A DNA stretch of 64,000 bases from Arsukibacterium sp. (GCF_018402695.1 NZ_JAGYIM010000024.1:1-64000), one strand, 5' to 3'; shown: positions 8,914-17,837, counted from the stretch's first letter. The notes: generated from the sequence alone by a model not told the origin. Program-made: numbers and translations.

Positions 8914-10500
8914 TTGGCTGATATCCTGCAACAACGTCTGCATGCGCTGGCGACTGATAAAAATAAAGATGCTGTAGTTGGGATAAAGCGGGGGATAGAA
9001 CGCGAAACCCTGCGTATTAATCACGACGGCAGTCTGGCATTAACGCCTCATCCTGCCAGTCTTGGTTCGGCATTGACACATCCTTGGATCACAACGGATT
9101 TTTCTGAATCGCTGCTTGAGTTTATTACGCCGGCCAGTGACAGTATCGAGACCACCCTGGCGCAGTTAGCAGATATTCATCGCTATACGGTGAAGCAACT
9201 GGGAGAGGAAGGACTCTGGCCCGCCAGTATGCCGTGTTTTATTGACGAAGACACTACCATACCGTTAGCGCAGTATGGCAGTTCTAATGTTGGCCGGATG
9301 AAGACCTTATATCGTAAAGGTTTACACAACCGCTATGGCAGCATGATGCAGGCAATCAGTGGCGTGCATTATAATTTCTCATTGCCACAAAGTTTCTGGC
9401 AACTTTACCAGCAGCAGCTTGGTGATCAGAATCCGTTACAAGATTTTATTTCAGAGCAATATCTGGCCCTTATTCGCAATTACAAACGTCATGCCTGGCT
9501 TATTGTCTATCTGTTTGGCGCGTCGCCTGCCATGTGTAAATCATTTCTTGCCGGGCGCAGTTCTCGCTATCCGTTTCAGCAGTTGGGTAAGGGGACACTG
9601 TATATGCCCTATGCTACCTCGTTGCGGATGAGTGATTTAGGTTATACCAACAGCGCCCAGTCAAGCCTGAGTATTACCTACAATAGTCTGCCGGAGTACA
9701 TTTCGGGTTTGCATAACGCAGTAAGTCAGCCATCGGCCGAGTACCAGAATATTGGTGTTAAGGTCAATGGAGAATATCAGCAACTTAATGGCAACGTATT
9801 ACAGATTGAAAATGAATTTTATTCAACGATCCGGCCTAAACGCACCACGGAGTCAGGTGAAAGGCCTACCTGCGCGCTAGCCAAACGGGGGGTTGAATAT
9901 ATTGAAGTAAGGGCGTTAGACGTCAACCCTTTTAGCCCGATAGGTATCACTGCTGAGCAAATGCGATTTCTGGATGTGTTTTTACTTTATTGTTTATTAC
10001 AGGACAGTCCGGCACTCAGCGACGGGCAACAAGCGGTGACTGAGCAGAATCTTCGTAAAGTGGTTACCGATGGCCGGCGTATTAATCTGGAGCTTAATCA
10101 GGACGGTAACAACAGATTAATGCTGGATTGGGCCGAGCAAATATTTGCCGATATGATGCCAATTGCTAACTGGTTAGATTCGGCCTATCAGGGGACTGCG
10201 TATCAGGCAGCGTTAAAGCAATATTACCTGTGTTTACTGGACCCGGCGCAAACATTTTCTGGAAAATTATTAAATCAGTTGCTGGCCAGCCAGCAGGACA
10301 ACGGTCACTTTATGCTGGCAAAATCTGAGCAATACCGCACGCAGTTACTGGCTGAAGGTTATCAGTACTACAACCTTGCAGATTTTACTGCTGCGGCAAC
10401 AGCTTCAATACAACAGCAACAACAAATTGAGGCTGCTGACACATTAAGTTTTGATCAGTACATAACCGAGTATTTTGCGGAAGTCCCTGCCTGCAGTTAG
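8914..10500 (+). CDS. gshA: GshA, glutamate--cysteine ligase
   Basis: Catalyses the ATP-dependent joining of L-glutamate and L-cysteine, the first step of glutathione synthesis, in the cytoplasm. The 528 residues align along their whole length with E. coli-type GshA: GIERETLRI, LGSALTHPWITTDFSESLLEFITP, QYGSSNVGRMKTLYRKGL, YGSMMQAISGVHYNFSLP, LPYATSLR-like YMPYATSLRMSDLGYTN, and EYIEVRALDVNPFSPIG. The start is a TTG at 8914, with AAGTAAGGG a few bases upstream; no closer ATG keeps the conserved N-terminus. E. coli gshA also uses UUG. A possible promoter is TTGTTG (8814-8819), 17 bases, TAAATT (8837-8842). Confidence 0.96.
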   Translation: MADILQQRLHALATDKNKDAVVGIKRGIERETLRINHDGSLALTPHPASLGSALTHPWITTDFSESLLEFITPASDSIETTLAQLADIHRYTVKQLGEEGLWPASMPCFIDEDTTIPLAQYGSSNVGRMKTLYRKGLHNRYGSMMQAISGVHYNFSLPQSFWQLYQQQLGDQNPLQDFISEQYLALIRNYKRHAWLIVYLFGASPAMCKSFLAGRSSRYPFQQLGKGTLYMPYATSLRMSDLGYTNSAQSSLSITYNSLPEYISGLHNAVSQPSAEYQNIGVKVNGEYQQLNGNVLQIENEFYSTIRPKRTTESGERPTCALAKRGVEYIEVRALDVNPFSPIGITAEQMRFLDVFLLYCLLQDSPALSDGQQAVTEQNLRKVVTDGRRINLELNQDGNNRLMLDWAEQIFADMMPIANWLDSAYQGTAYQAALKQYYLCLLDPAQTFSGKLLNQLLASQQDNGHFMLAKSEQYRTQLLAEGYQYYNLADFTAAATASIQQQQQIEAADTLSFDQYITEYFAEVPACS

Positions 10501-10548
10501 TTAAAAATTTACATAACAATACATTGCAAAAAATAATGCTAAAAAAAG

Positions 10549-10568
10549 CGGCTGCCAGATGGCAGCCG
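10549..10568. terminator. Hairpin after gshA
   Basis: CGGCTGCC (10549-10556) and GGCAGCCG (10561-10568) form a perfect 8-bp stem with an AGAT loop. A seven-A run precedes it on the plus strand and only TTAAAA follows, so as a plus-strand terminator it is weak. It still separates gshA from the next gene. Confidence 0.5.
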
Positions 10569-10636
10569 TTAAAAGGAGAATCCAGGGAAAAACAAAAACT
10601 TGGTTTACATCCTTGCATACTGTTAGAATCGACTCG

Positions 10637-11275
10637 ATGAATAAAGTTCAAATTAGCCCTAAATACTTTAAAACTGCAGTGGCAATGACACTCGCGGTGG
10701 TGCTTGTCGGCTGTAGTACGCCCCCTCCTCAGAACACCTCCGATATATGCGAAATTTTCCGGGAAAACCGTTCCTGGTATAAAGACGCGGCCGAGGCGAG
10801 CGACAAGTGGGGCATGCCGATAGCATTGCCTATGAGCATCATGTATCAGGAAAGCAGTTTTAAACATAATGCCCGGCCACCTATGCGCTGGTTTCTGGGG
10901 TTTATTCCCTATGGCCGCGCTAGCTCAGCTTATGGGTACTCTCAGGCCAAAACAGCTACCTGGGACGAGTATGTACAAGAAGCTGATAGATTTTGGGCCA
11001 GTCGTAATGATTTTGCCGATGCTATCGACTTTATGGGGTGGTACATCGATAAGACGCATCGGCTGAATAAAGTATCGAAGTGGGATGGCTACAACCAATA
11101 CCTGAATTACCATGAAGGATGGGGAGGCTACCGGCGTGGCAGCTATAAAAATAAAGCCTGGTTATTAACGGTAGCACGCCGGGTTGACGACAGGGCTAAG
11201 GTATATAGCGCCCAGCTGAAAAAGTGTGAAAAGGAGTTGCAGCGAGGCTGGTTATGGCGGCTGTTCTTCGGTTAA
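10637..11275 (+). CDS. Lytic transglycosylase-like lipoprotein (SLT fold)
   Basis: Probable outer-membrane lipoprotein acting on peptidoglycan. From ATG 10637 there are 212 residues: MNKVQISPKYF followed by a hydrophobic stretch and the lipobox LVGC (Cys near residue 26). An upstream in-frame ATG at 10559 would bury the signal in a charged leader and overlaps the gshA hairpin, so I reject it. The SLT-like core shows PMSIMYQESSFKHNARPP with the expected catalytic Glu in YQESSF, then SSAYGYSQAKTATWDEY, and later YNQYLNYHEGWGGY. The conserved small-lipoprotein family is found in Shewanella and Vibrio relatives. Enzymatic activity is inferred from the fold, and substrate preference is unknown. 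Confidence 0.8.
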   Translation: MNKVQISPKYFKTAVAMTLAVVLVGCSTPPPQNTSDICEIFRENRSWYKDAAEASDKWGMPIALPMSIMYQESSFKHNARPPMRWFLGFIPYGRASSAYGYSQAKTATWDEYVQEADRFWASRNDFADAIDFMGWYIDKTHRLNKVSKWDGYNQYLNYHEGWGGYRRGSYKNKAWLLTVARRVDDRAKVYSAQLKKCEKELQRGWLWRLFFG

Positions 11276-11311
11276 CGATGCCGCCTTGATTCAGAAGCTG
11301 CCTGCCAATTG

Positions 11312-11340
11312 GATCACTGACTTAGTGAGCTGATTTTTTT
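11312..11340 (+). terminator. Possible terminator after the transglycosylase gene
   Basis: TCACT (11314-11318) and AGTGA (11324-11328) form a short stem, then GCTGATTTTTTT. It overlaps the last codons of the convergent corB-like gene. The stem is short, hence modest confidence. Confidence 0.4.
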
Positions 11341-12611
11341 GACGCCGCTTTCTTTGGATTGACTAACAGCCGGACACTTTTAATCATATTGTCCTGCACA
11401 TCCACAATCTCCAGTGGGTAGCCCGCCAGTTTAACGCTTAACCTACCCTGGGGTATTTCTTCCAGATATTCCAGGATTAAACCATTTAAGGTTTTTGGAC
11501 CATCCGTAGGCAGGCTCATTTTCATTTCCCGGTTTAAATCCCGCAAGTTGATACTGCCATCAATTAAAAAGGTGCCATCGGGCTGAGCCAGGATATCCTC
11601 GTTAGTGTCTTCGGCAATGTCGGTGGTAAATTCGCCAACCACTTCTTCTAATATATCAGCCAGAGTAACCAGACCCTGAATATCGCCATATTCGTCAACC
11701 ACCAGACCTATACGGTCCTTAGCGCCTTGAAATTTTAATAATTGGGTGTTGAGGGGGGTGCCTTCCGGGATGAAATAAATTTCACTGGCAGCACGCAACA
11801 GCGACGCTTTAGTCAGTTGCTCCTTGATCAGCAGACGCATCAGTTCACGGGGGTGAACAAAGCCTATCGCATCGTCAATATTATCCCGGTATAGCAGGAT
11901 GCGGCTGTATTGGAAATTAGCCAGCTGCCGTTCGATATCTTTCCATTCATCATTAATATCGATGCCCACAATCTCATTGCGTGGGATCATAATATCTTCA
12001 ACCGTCGCGTTTTCCAGATCCAAAACGCCGACCAGCATATTCTGATGCTGCTCCGGGATCAGCGCGCCGGCTTCATACACCACGGTACGTAACTCTTCTG
12101 CGCTTAAACTATTGCCCTGATGCTTTTCCGGGCTGACACCGAGTAAGTTAAGCAGACCATTGGTCACTTTATTCAATGCCCAGACAAATGGGTAGAAAAT
12201 CTTCAGCAAAACAGATAAAACCGCTGATGTTGGCAGTGCTACTTTTTCCGGATGTAATGCGGCTAAGGTTTTTGGCGTGACTTCTGCGAAAATTAAGATA
12301 ACCACAGTCAACACAATTGGCGCTATAGCAACGCCGTAGTCGCCATACAGTCTGACACCAATAATCGTTGCCACTGTTGAAGCGAAAATATTAACCAGAT
12401 TGTTACCAATAAGAATAAGGCCGATTAAGCGGTCGGGGCGCTTTAACAGATGGCTTACCCGCAGAGCAGCTTTATTCCTGGCATTAGTAAGATGTTTTAG
12501 ACGGTAAGGGTTAACAGACATCATGCCTGTCTCAGAGCCCGAAAAATAAGCGGAAAGTACAATTAGTACGCCTAAAATTATAAACAGCGTACTGGTCGAT
12601 ATGTCGTCCAA
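11322..12611 (-). CDS. corB: CorB/YfjD, CNNM-type membrane protein with CBS pair and CorC domain
   Basis: Inner-membrane protein of the CNNM/CorB family, linked to magnesium (and cobalt) homeostasis. The 429 residues follow the E. coli YfjD layout. DUF21 transmembrane domain spans about 1-185, with SAYFSGSETGMMSVNPYRLKHL, LIGLILIGNNLVNIFAS and AEVTPKT. CBS pair at about 195-330 (VEDIMIPRNEIVGIDIND.., VVDEYGDIQGLVTLADILEEVVGE). CorC/HlyC transporter-associated domain at about 345-420. It is followed on the same strand by... upstream is ypjD, 81 bases away, the same pairing as in E. coli, where this block also faces ffh-rpsP. Ion direction and role are family knowledge, not visible here. Confidence 0.92.
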   Translation of the reverse strand: MDDISTSTLFIILGVLIVLSAYFSGSETGMMSVNPYRLKHLTNARNKAALRVSHLLKRPDRLIGLILIGNNLVNIFASTVATIIGVRLYGDYGVAIAPIVLTVVILIFAEVTPKTLAALHPEKVALPTSAVLSVLLKIFYPFVWALNKVTNGLLNLLGVSPEKHQGNSLSAEELRTVVYEAGALIPEQHQNMLVGVLDLENATVEDIMIPRNEIVGIDINDEWKDIERQLANFQYSRILLYRDNIDDAIGFVHPRELMRLLIKEQLTKASLLRAASEIYFIPEGTPLNTQLLKFQGAKDRIGLVVDEYGDIQGLVTLADILEEVVGEFTTDIAEDTNEDILAQPDGTFLIDGSINLRDLNREMKMSLPTDGPKTLNGLILEYLEEIPQGRLSVKLAGYPLEIVDVQDNMIKSVRLLVNPKKAASKKSAH

Positions 12612-12692
12612 GAGCTAAATACCTTTATTGCCAAACATCGATTTGCATCTTAACAGCAGTTTAGCGCCGGATGCCATTAAAAACCGTTAAAA

Positions 12693-13508
12693 TCAACCAA
12701 GCCGGTCAATTATTACTTCTTTTACAAAACGACTGCCAAAGTAAGCCAGGGTTAACAGGCTGGTACCAATTACCGTTAAGGTAATCGCCGTCCTGCCGCG
12801 CCACCCTTTGCGGGCGTGCCCCCAGCACAAGCTGACAAAAACCAGAAATGCCAAAGCACTGAGTACCGTTTTATGCAGATTTGCTTTTCCCAGCCAGTTT
12901 TCAATAAACAGCACACCAATGGCCAAAGCGAGACCCAGTAATACCGTACCCGCCATCAATAGCCGAAACTGAATTGCCTCGGCTTGCATCAGGGGGGGCA
13001 GATACTGACTTACCGGCGTGAAGTCTTTTTGCTTTAACTTAGTGCTGATGTAACTGACCTGAAAAGAATACAGCGTTGCCATGGTAAGGACCACATAGGC
13101 CAGAAAAGCCAGTGTTATGTGTACCAGCAGGCTGGCGTTTTGTTCAAAATGCTGTAGTTGTAGATCCTGAGGTACTAATAAGGTAGCAATTTGCATTAGG
13201 GCGGCAAAGCCATACACCACAGGCAGCAGCAGAAGTGTAGGCGTGCGCAGGGCAGTAACCGTTACCGCAACGGTAACCAGCCAGCACACCAGTGAGCTGA
13301 CATTAATTAAACTGAAGTTCTGGCCGGCGGGGGTAAACAGGGTTTGGGTCAGGGCCAGCATATGCAACACCAGACCAAGAATACCGGCACTGAACATTAA
13401 TTTAAAATGCGGACCTTTGGGATGAAACAACCGCATTAACACTGAGCCTGTCGCCAGCAAATAGGCAGCCAATGCAAATAAAGGAAGCAGTCCGGTCATC
13501 ATTAACAA
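12693..13508 (-). CDS. ypjD: YpjD/CorE, cytochrome c assembly-like integral membrane protein
   Basis: Inner-membrane protein of 271 residues with about eight hydrophobic helices, related to the CcmC/ResC-type cytochrome c assembly superfamily (LVHITLAFLAYVVLTMATLYSFQ is the most recognisable block). The E. coli homologue YpjD has been tied to the CorB divalent-cation system. It is transcribed ahead of corB and divergent from ffh, exactly the enterobacterial order. The histidines at the periplasmic faces are partly kept (VHITLAF). Biochemical role is uncertain. Confidence 0.85.
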   Translation of the reverse strand: MLMMTGLLPLFALAAYLLATGSVLMRLFHPKGPHFKLMFSAGILGLVLHMLALTQTLFTPAGQNFSLINVSSLVCWLVTVAVTVTALRTPTLLLLPVVYGFAALMQIATLLVPQDLQLQHFEQNASLLVHITLAFLAYVVLTMATLYSFQVSYISTKLKQKDFTPVSQYLPPLMQAEAIQFRLLMAGTVLLGLALAIGVLFIENWLGKANLHKTVLSALAFLVFVSLCWGHARKGWRGRTAITLTVIGTSLLTLAYFGSRFVKEVIIDRLG

Positions 13509-13610
13509 TCCTGTTATTCAGTTAGTTAGTTATTGTATGGCAAGTGTTTACCAATGCCCAGCAGTTATACCAGCTAGTTGCCAACTGCCACTTTAGCATG
13601 CGATAAGCGG

Positions 13611-13639
13611 CTGACGTAACACTCTGGCTGCGTTATAAT
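13611..13639 (+). promoter_or_regulatory. Promoter of ffh
   Basis: CTGACG (13611-13616), 17-base spacer, TATAAT (13634-13639). The -10 is a perfect match and the -35 matches four of six. Transcription would begin near 13646, 24 bases before the ffh ATG. Confidence 0.7.
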
Positions 13640-13669
13640 CGGCGCAATAGTTGAATACGGGCAATAAAA

Positions 13670-15037
13670 ATGTTTGAGAATCTGTCTGATCGGTTAAGTA
13701 AAACCTTAAAAAATATCAGTGGCCGCGGCCGGCTGACGGAAGACAATATTAAAGACACCTTACGCGAAGTACGAATGGCTTTATTAGAAGCGGACGTGGC
13801 GTTACCGGTGGTGCGGGATTTTGTTGCCAATGTGAAGGAGCGCTCGGTCGGGCTGGAAGTCAGCAAGAGCCTGACTCCGGGTCAGGAGTTCCTGAAAATT
13901 GTCCGAAAAGCTTTAGAAGAGGCGATGGGCGAGGCTAACGAAGAGCTGGCGCTGAACACTCAGCCCCCAGCGGTCGTGCTAATGGCCGGTTTGCAGGGCG
14001 CGGGTAAAACGACCTCTGTTGCGAAACTGGCAAAATTTTTAAAAGAGCGGAAAAAGAAGAAAGTGCTGGTGGTATCGGCGGATATTTACCGGCCGGCAGC
14101 CATTAAACAGCTGGAAACGCTGGCTGCCGATATTGGCGTGGAGTTCTTCCCCAGTGATTTAAGTCAGCAACCGGTCGCCATTGTTAACGCCGCTATTGCT
14201 CATGCCCGCACCCGGATGTTTGATGTGCTGCTGGTCGATACCGCCGGTCGTTTGCATGTCGACAGCGAAATGATGGATGAAATCAAAGCACTGCATGCGG
14301 CGGTCAAACCGATAGAAACCCTGTTCGTTGTCGATGCGATGACCGGTCAGGATGCGGCCAATACTGCTAAAGCGTTTAATGAGGCACTACCACTGACCGG
14401 GGTTATCTTAACCAAGGCCGATGGCGATGCCCGTGGCGGTGCAGCGTTATCTATTCGCCACATAACCGGTAAGCCGATTAAGTTTATTGGTACTGGCGAA
14501 AAAACCGATGCACTTGAGCCGTTTCACCCGGACCGGATTGCCTCGCGTATATTAGGTATGGGCGATGTGCTGAGCTTAATCGAGGATCTGGAACAGAAAG
14601 TCGACAAAGACAAAGCGGCGAAAATGGCCCAGAAGATGATGAAAGGCAAGGGCTTTTCATTAGAAGATTTTCGGGATCAGCTGGTGCAGATGCGCGGCAT
14701 GGGCGGCATGATGTCGTTAATGGATAAGCTGCCCGGTATGAAAAACCTGCCTGCCGGCGCCGCCAGTCAGCTTGATGAAAAACAGTTTGTGCGGATGGAA
14801 GCCATTATTAATTCAATGACCCCGAAAGAGCGTAATTTTCCGGATTTAATTAAAGGTTCGCGTAAAAAGCGGATTGCCGCCGGCTCCGGCTGTCAGGTGC
14901 AGGACATCAATAAGTTGCTGAAACAATTTATGCAAATGCAGAAAATGATGAAGCAGATGTCAGGCAAAGGCGGCTTGATGAAAATGATGCGAGGTATGGG
15001 CGGCAAACTGCCCCCGGGTATGTTGCCACCACGCTAA
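13670..15037 (+). CDS. ffh: Ffh, signal recognition particle protein (SRP54)
   Basis: GTPase subunit of the signal recognition particle; binds 4.5S RNA and signal sequences emerging from the ribosome and docks with FtsY. The 455 residues show the N domain (1-about 90), the GTPase G domain with G1 GLQGAGKTT at 107-115, DTAGRLHVD, TKADGDARGGAALS, and a methionine-rich M domain (about 300-455). The M domain contains GKGFSLEDFRDQL, MGGMMSLMDKLPG, the RNA-binding RIAAGSGCQVQDIN block and a Met-rich tail. The next gene begins 135 bases on, after a separate promoter. Confidence 0.98.
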   Translation: MFENLSDRLSKTLKNISGRGRLTEDNIKDTLREVRMALLEADVALPVVRDFVANVKERSVGLEVSKSLTPGQEFLKIVRKALEEAMGEANEELALNTQPPAVVLMAGLQGAGKTTSVAKLAKFLKERKKKKVLVVSADIYRPAAIKQLETLAADIGVEFFPSDLSQQPVAIVNAAIAHARTRMFDVLLVDTAGRLHVDSEMMDEIKALHAAVKPIETLFVVDAMTGQDAANTAKAFNEALPLTGVILTKADGDARGGAALSIRHITGKPIKFIGTGEKTDALEPFHPDRIASRILGMGDVLSLIEDLEQKVDKDKAAKMAQKMMKGKGFSLEDFRDQLVQMRGMGGMMSLMDKLPGMKNLPAGAASQLDEKQFVRMEAIINSMTPKERNFPDLIKGSRKKRIAAGSGCQVQDINKLLKQFMQMQKMMKQMSGKGGLMKMMRGMGGKLPPGMLPPR

Positions 15038-15072
15038 ACGTTACACCAAACGGCTGCAAAGCCTGAAATGGC

Positions 15073-15100
15073 TTGCATTTGCAGCAAAAATCCGTACAAT
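15073..15100 (+). promoter_or_regulatory. Promoter of the rpsP-rimM-trmD-rplS operon
   Basis: TTGCAT (15073-15078), 16-base spacer, TACAAT (15095-15100). Transcription would start near 15107, at the foot of the hairpin described next. This explains why the operon sits apart from ffh. Confidence 0.6.
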
Positions 15101-15105
15101 GCAGC

Positions 15106-15142
15106 AGCCCTTCAGTCTGACTGGGGGCTTTATTATTTTTTA
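15106..15142 (+). terminator. Hairpin plus T-rich run: ffh terminator and/or rpsP leader attenuator
   Basis: AGCCC (15106-15110) with CAGTC (15113-15117) pairs with GACTG (15119-15123) and GGGCT (15125-15129), leaving only a one-base loop and a small bulge. TTTATTATTTTTT follows. It has the form of an intrinsic terminator. It lies downstream of the predicted rpsP promoter and 30 bases before the rpsP ATG, so it would form at the very 5' end of the operon transcript. It may end ffh read-through, modulate rpsP expression, or both. Confidence 0.6.
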
Positions 15143-15172
15143 AAACCTGAACGATTATTTTTAGAGGACGGT

Positions 15173-15424
15173 ATGGTAACTATTCGTTTACAACGTGGTG
15201 GCGCGAAAAAGCGTCCATTTTACCAAGTTGTGGTAGCGGACAGCCGTTTTGCTCGTGACGGCCGCTTTATTGAGCGCGTGGGTTTCTTTAACCCAATCGC
15301 TGGCGGTACTGAAGAGAAACTGCGTCTGGACCTGGAGCGTGTTGATCACTGGGTAGCACAAGGTGCTGCATTAAGTGACCGCGTTGCAAACCTGGTAAAA
15401 ACCGCTAAGAAAGCAGCTGCTTAA
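15173..15424 (+). CDS. rpsP: Ribosomal protein bS16
   Basis: Component of the 30S subunit, contacting 16S rRNA in the body. From ATG 15173, preceded by TTAGAGGACGGT, it has 83 residues beginning [20 protein letters not shown], the universal bS16 start. An in-frame ATG at 15068 would add 35 residues and read through the promoter and hairpin, so it is not used. First gene of the four-gene operon; rimM follows after 27 bases. Confidence 0.97.
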   Translation: MVTIRLQRGGAKKRPFYQVVVADSRFARDGRFIERVGFFNPIAGGTEEKLRLDLERVDHWVAQGAALSDRVANLVKTAKKAAA

Positions 15425-15451
15425 TTAGCACATTGGTGTGGAGTAGTAACC

Positions 15452-15988
15452 TTGAGTGACAAAGACGACAAAGACTTAGTTGTCCTTGGTAAGTTTGGTG
15501 CCGTTTACGGTATTAATGGCTGGCTTAAGGTAGTTGCTTACACCGATATCCCGGAAGGGATTTTTGACTACACACCCTGGCAAATTAAATTGCAGGGCAA
15601 CTGGCTACCGGTGCAGGTTGCAAGCTGGAAGCGCCATAGTAATGGCCTGATAGCAAAACTGGACGGCATTAGTGACCGTGATATTGCCCAGCGTTATGTT
15701 AACGCTGAAATTGCGGTAACCGCGCAGACGCTGCCTTCATTAGAAGAAGGCGATTATTACTGGAAAGACCTGATGGGGCTGGCAGTAGTAAATGAAGCAG
15801 GTTATCACTTAGGTGAAGTCTCGGACATGATGGAAACAGGCTCGAATGACGTTATTGTCGTGAAAGCTAACCGCACAGATGCATTTGGTAAAAAAGAGCG
15901 TTTGTTGCCGTTTTTAACCGATACAGTGGTAAAAAGCGTCGACCTGGCTGAAAAGCGGATTATTGTTGACTGGGACCCGGCGTTTTAA
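15452..15988 (+). CDS. rimM: RimM, 16S rRNA processing/30S maturation factor
   Basis: Assists maturation of the 30S head, binding uS19. The 178 residues have the N-terminal RimM barrel ([21 protein letters not shown]) and the C-terminal PRC-barrel ([32 protein letters not shown]), ending VDWDPAF. The start is TTG at 15452 (TTGAGTGACAAA) with GTGGAG eight bases upstream; no ATG is available near the conserved N-terminus. It overlaps trmD by one base (TAATG), implying translational coupling. Confidence 0.95.
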   Translation: MSDKDDKDLVVLGKFGAVYGINGWLKVVAYTDIPEGIFDYTPWQIKLQGNWLPVQVASWKRHSNGLIAKLDGISDRDIAQRYVNAEIAVTAQTLPSLEEGDYYWKDLMGLAVVNEAGYHLGEVSDMMETGSNDVIVVKANRTDAFGKKERLLPFLTDTVVKSVDLAEKRIIVDWDPAF

Positions 15989-16764
15989 TGCAGCAAAACA
16001 CTAAACTCTGGCTTGGCGTAGTAACGTTATTTCCAGAGATGTTTGATGCAATAACGCAATACGGGGTAACCGGCCGGGCAGTAAAGCAGGGCATTATGCA
16101 GTTACAGTGCTTTAACCCGCGGGATTTTACCACGGATAAGCATCGTACCGTTGATGACCGGCCTTATGGCGGTGGTCCGGGCATGTTAATGATGGTTCAG
16201 CCTCTGACCGAAGCAATTCGGGCGGCAAAACAAGCCGCAGGGGGCAAGGTTCACACCATTTACTTATCGCCGCAAGGCCGTAAGTTAGATCAGCAAGGTG
16301 TGGCTGAGCTGGCCGCGCACGACAAGCTACTTTTAGTAGCTGGCCGGTACGAAGGCATTGATGAACGCGTAATTGAAAGCGAAATTGACGAAGAATGGTC
16401 AGTGGGTGATTACGTGTTAAGCGGGGGCGAGTTGCCGGCGATGACACTGATTGATGCAGTTTCTCGCTTAGTACCAGGTGTACTGGGGCACGACTTATCT
16501 GCAGCGCAGGATTCATTTTCTGAAGGCTTGCTGGATTGTCCGCATTATACCCGGCCTGAGGTGTTAGCCAATAAACAGGTGCCGTCAGTTCTACTGAGCG
16601 GTAACCATGAAGAAATCAGACGCTGGCGTTTGAAGCAGGCCCTGGGAAGGACCTGGTTAAGACGGCCAGATATATTAAAACCCCTGGCTCTGACTAAGGA
16701 GCAACGCAAATTACTGGCTGAGTTCCAACAGGAACACCAGGCGTTGCAGCAGCAAGATAGTTAA
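15988..16764 (+). CDS. trmD: TrmD, tRNA (guanine-N1-)-methyltransferase
   Basis: Methylates N1 of G37 in tRNAs reading CNN codons, using S-adenosylmethionine, to prevent +1 frameshifting. The 258 residues show the SPOUT trefoil knot: [35 protein letters not shown] and [14 protein letters not shown]-like [18 protein letters not shown]. The catalytic-region block [11 protein letters not shown] and [24 protein letters not shown] follow. Coupled to rimM by a one-base overlap; rplS follows 22 bases later. Confidence 0.98.
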   Translation: MQQNTKLWLGVVTLFPEMFDAITQYGVTGRAVKQGIMQLQCFNPRDFTTDKHRTVDDRPYGGGPGMLMMVQPLTEAIRAAKQAAGGKVHTIYLSPQGRKLDQQGVAELAAHDKLLLVAGRYEGIDERVIESEIDEEWSVGDYVLSGGELPAMTLIDAVSRLVPGVLGHDLSAAQDSFSEGLLDCPHYTRPEVLANKQVPSVLLSGNHEEIRRWRLKQALGRTWLRRPDILKPLALTKEQRKLLAEFQQEHQALQQQDS

Positions 16765-16786
16765 TTCCAGGTAAAGTGAGATTGTT

Positions 16787-17146
16787 ATGAGCAAAGTTAG
16801 CCAAAACATCATCAAAATGCTTGAAGATGAACAGTTGAAGCAAGACGTTCCAGCGTTCGCGCCGGGCGACACTGTTGTAGTTCAGGTAAAAGTAACAGAA
16901 GGCGACAAAAGCCGTCTGCAGGCGTTTGAAGGCGTCGTTATCGCCAAGCGTAATCGCGGTCTGCATTCAGCCTTCACCGTCCGTAAAATATCTAATGGCG
17001 AAGGTGTTGAGCGTGTATTCCAGACGCACAGCCCGCTGGTAGACAGTATCACCGTTAAACGTCGTGGTGCCGTTCGCCGTGCTAAGCTTTACTACTTACG
17101 CGATCGTTCAGGTAAATCAGCGCGTATCCGCGAAAAGCTTAACTAA
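16787..17146 (+). CDS. rplS: Ribosomal protein bL19
   Basis: 50S protein at the subunit interface near bridge B8. 119 residues, beginning [20 protein letters not shown] and containing [46 protein letters not shown] and [13 protein letters not shown]. Last gene of the operon, closed by a strong terminator ten bases downstream. Confidence 0.98.
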   Translation: MSKVSQNIIKMLEDEQLKQDVPAFAPGDTVVVQVKVTEGDKSRLQAFEGVVIAKRNRGLHSAFTVRKISNGEGVERVFQTHSPLVDSITVKRRGAVRRAKLYYLRDRSGKSARIREKLN

Positions 17147-17155
17147 GCAACCTGT

Positions 17156-17181
17156 AAAGGCCGGCATTGCCGGCCTTTTTC
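17156..17181 (+). terminator. Intrinsic terminator of the rpsP-rplS operon
   Basis: GGCCGGC (17159-17165), ATT loop, GCCGGCC (17169-17175), then TTTTTC, with AAA before the stem. Textbook rho-independent form. Confidence 0.92.
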
Positions 17182-17183
17182 TT

Positions 17184-17825
17184 ATGTCACTTAGTCAACC
17201 CCCACTTACCGAGCCAGTACTGCAGCTGCTGAAAAATCAGCTGGCCAGCCTGATCCTCTCAGCTATGCCTGAGACTGGCGGGCAAACCCTTACCGAACAA
17301 TATTTAATATCCCGGCTGGGGCTTAAACTGAGTACTGAGAGTGACATTAGTCCGGATTTGCAACGCTTTCAGCTGCATTTTGTGCTTTATCATTTACTAT
17401 TCCGGCTGCAAACAGAATGGCTTATGACGGGCGAAGGTTTGCTTGACATTGGCCTGGCAAAGGTACGCTTAGTTCCAACAGTATCAGCTGATCCCTCGGC
17501 ACTGGCAGCGAATAATGATAATAGCGGACGGCGACAGTATTACTCAGACTGGCAGAACTTTTATGCCATGAGCGAGCAATTGCTGGATGAGTATCTAAGC
17601 CACTTCTGGCAGCGTTTCAGTAAAGGTGGCCTGAATACAGCCCAGCTGTCGGTTGAGCAGGCGCAGCAACTGCTTAAACTCAGCCCGGGTTGTACCCTGG
17701 CAGAGTTAAAAAAAGCATATCGTAGTCAGGCGTTGTTAGTTCACCCGGACCGTGCTCATGGTGATGCCGAAAGATTCAGGCAAATTCAGCAGGCTTATCA
17801 ATGTCTGTTGCAACAGTACCTGTAA
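17184..17825 (+). CDS. DnaJ-related protein with C-terminal J domain
   Basis: Probable DnaK co-chaperone of the DNAJ-related family (N-terminal DNAJ_related domain plus J domain) common in Vibrio and Shewanella relatives. The 213 residues start MSLSQPPLTEPVLQLL; the N-terminal region, about 1-130, carries the LQRFQLHFVLYHLLFRLQ and GEGLLDI blocks. The compact J domain fills about 160-213, with AYRSQALLVHPDRAHGD and the DnaK-stimulating HPD at 187-189. The ATG lies three bases after the rplS terminator, so its mRNA either reads through or starts inside rplS. An upstream in-frame start falls inside rplS and is not used. Client is unknown. Confidence 0.85.
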   Translation: MSLSQPPLTEPVLQLLKNQLASLILSAMPETGGQTLTEQYLISRLGLKLSTESDISPDLQRFQLHFVLYHLLFRLQTEWLMTGEGLLDIGLAKVRLVPTVSADPSALAANNDNSGRRQYYSDWQNFYAMSEQLLDEYLSHFWQRFSKGGLNTAQLSVEQAQQLLKLSPGCTLAELKKAYRSQALLVHPDRAHGDAERFRQIQQAYQCLLQQYL

Positions 17826-17837
17826 TTCTCTTCTGAT

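Noticed and set aside
10385-10867. 160-residue ORF on the minus strand over the gshA end and the lipoprotein gene
   Set aside because: Antisense to two well-supported genes and lacks any domain or ribosome site.
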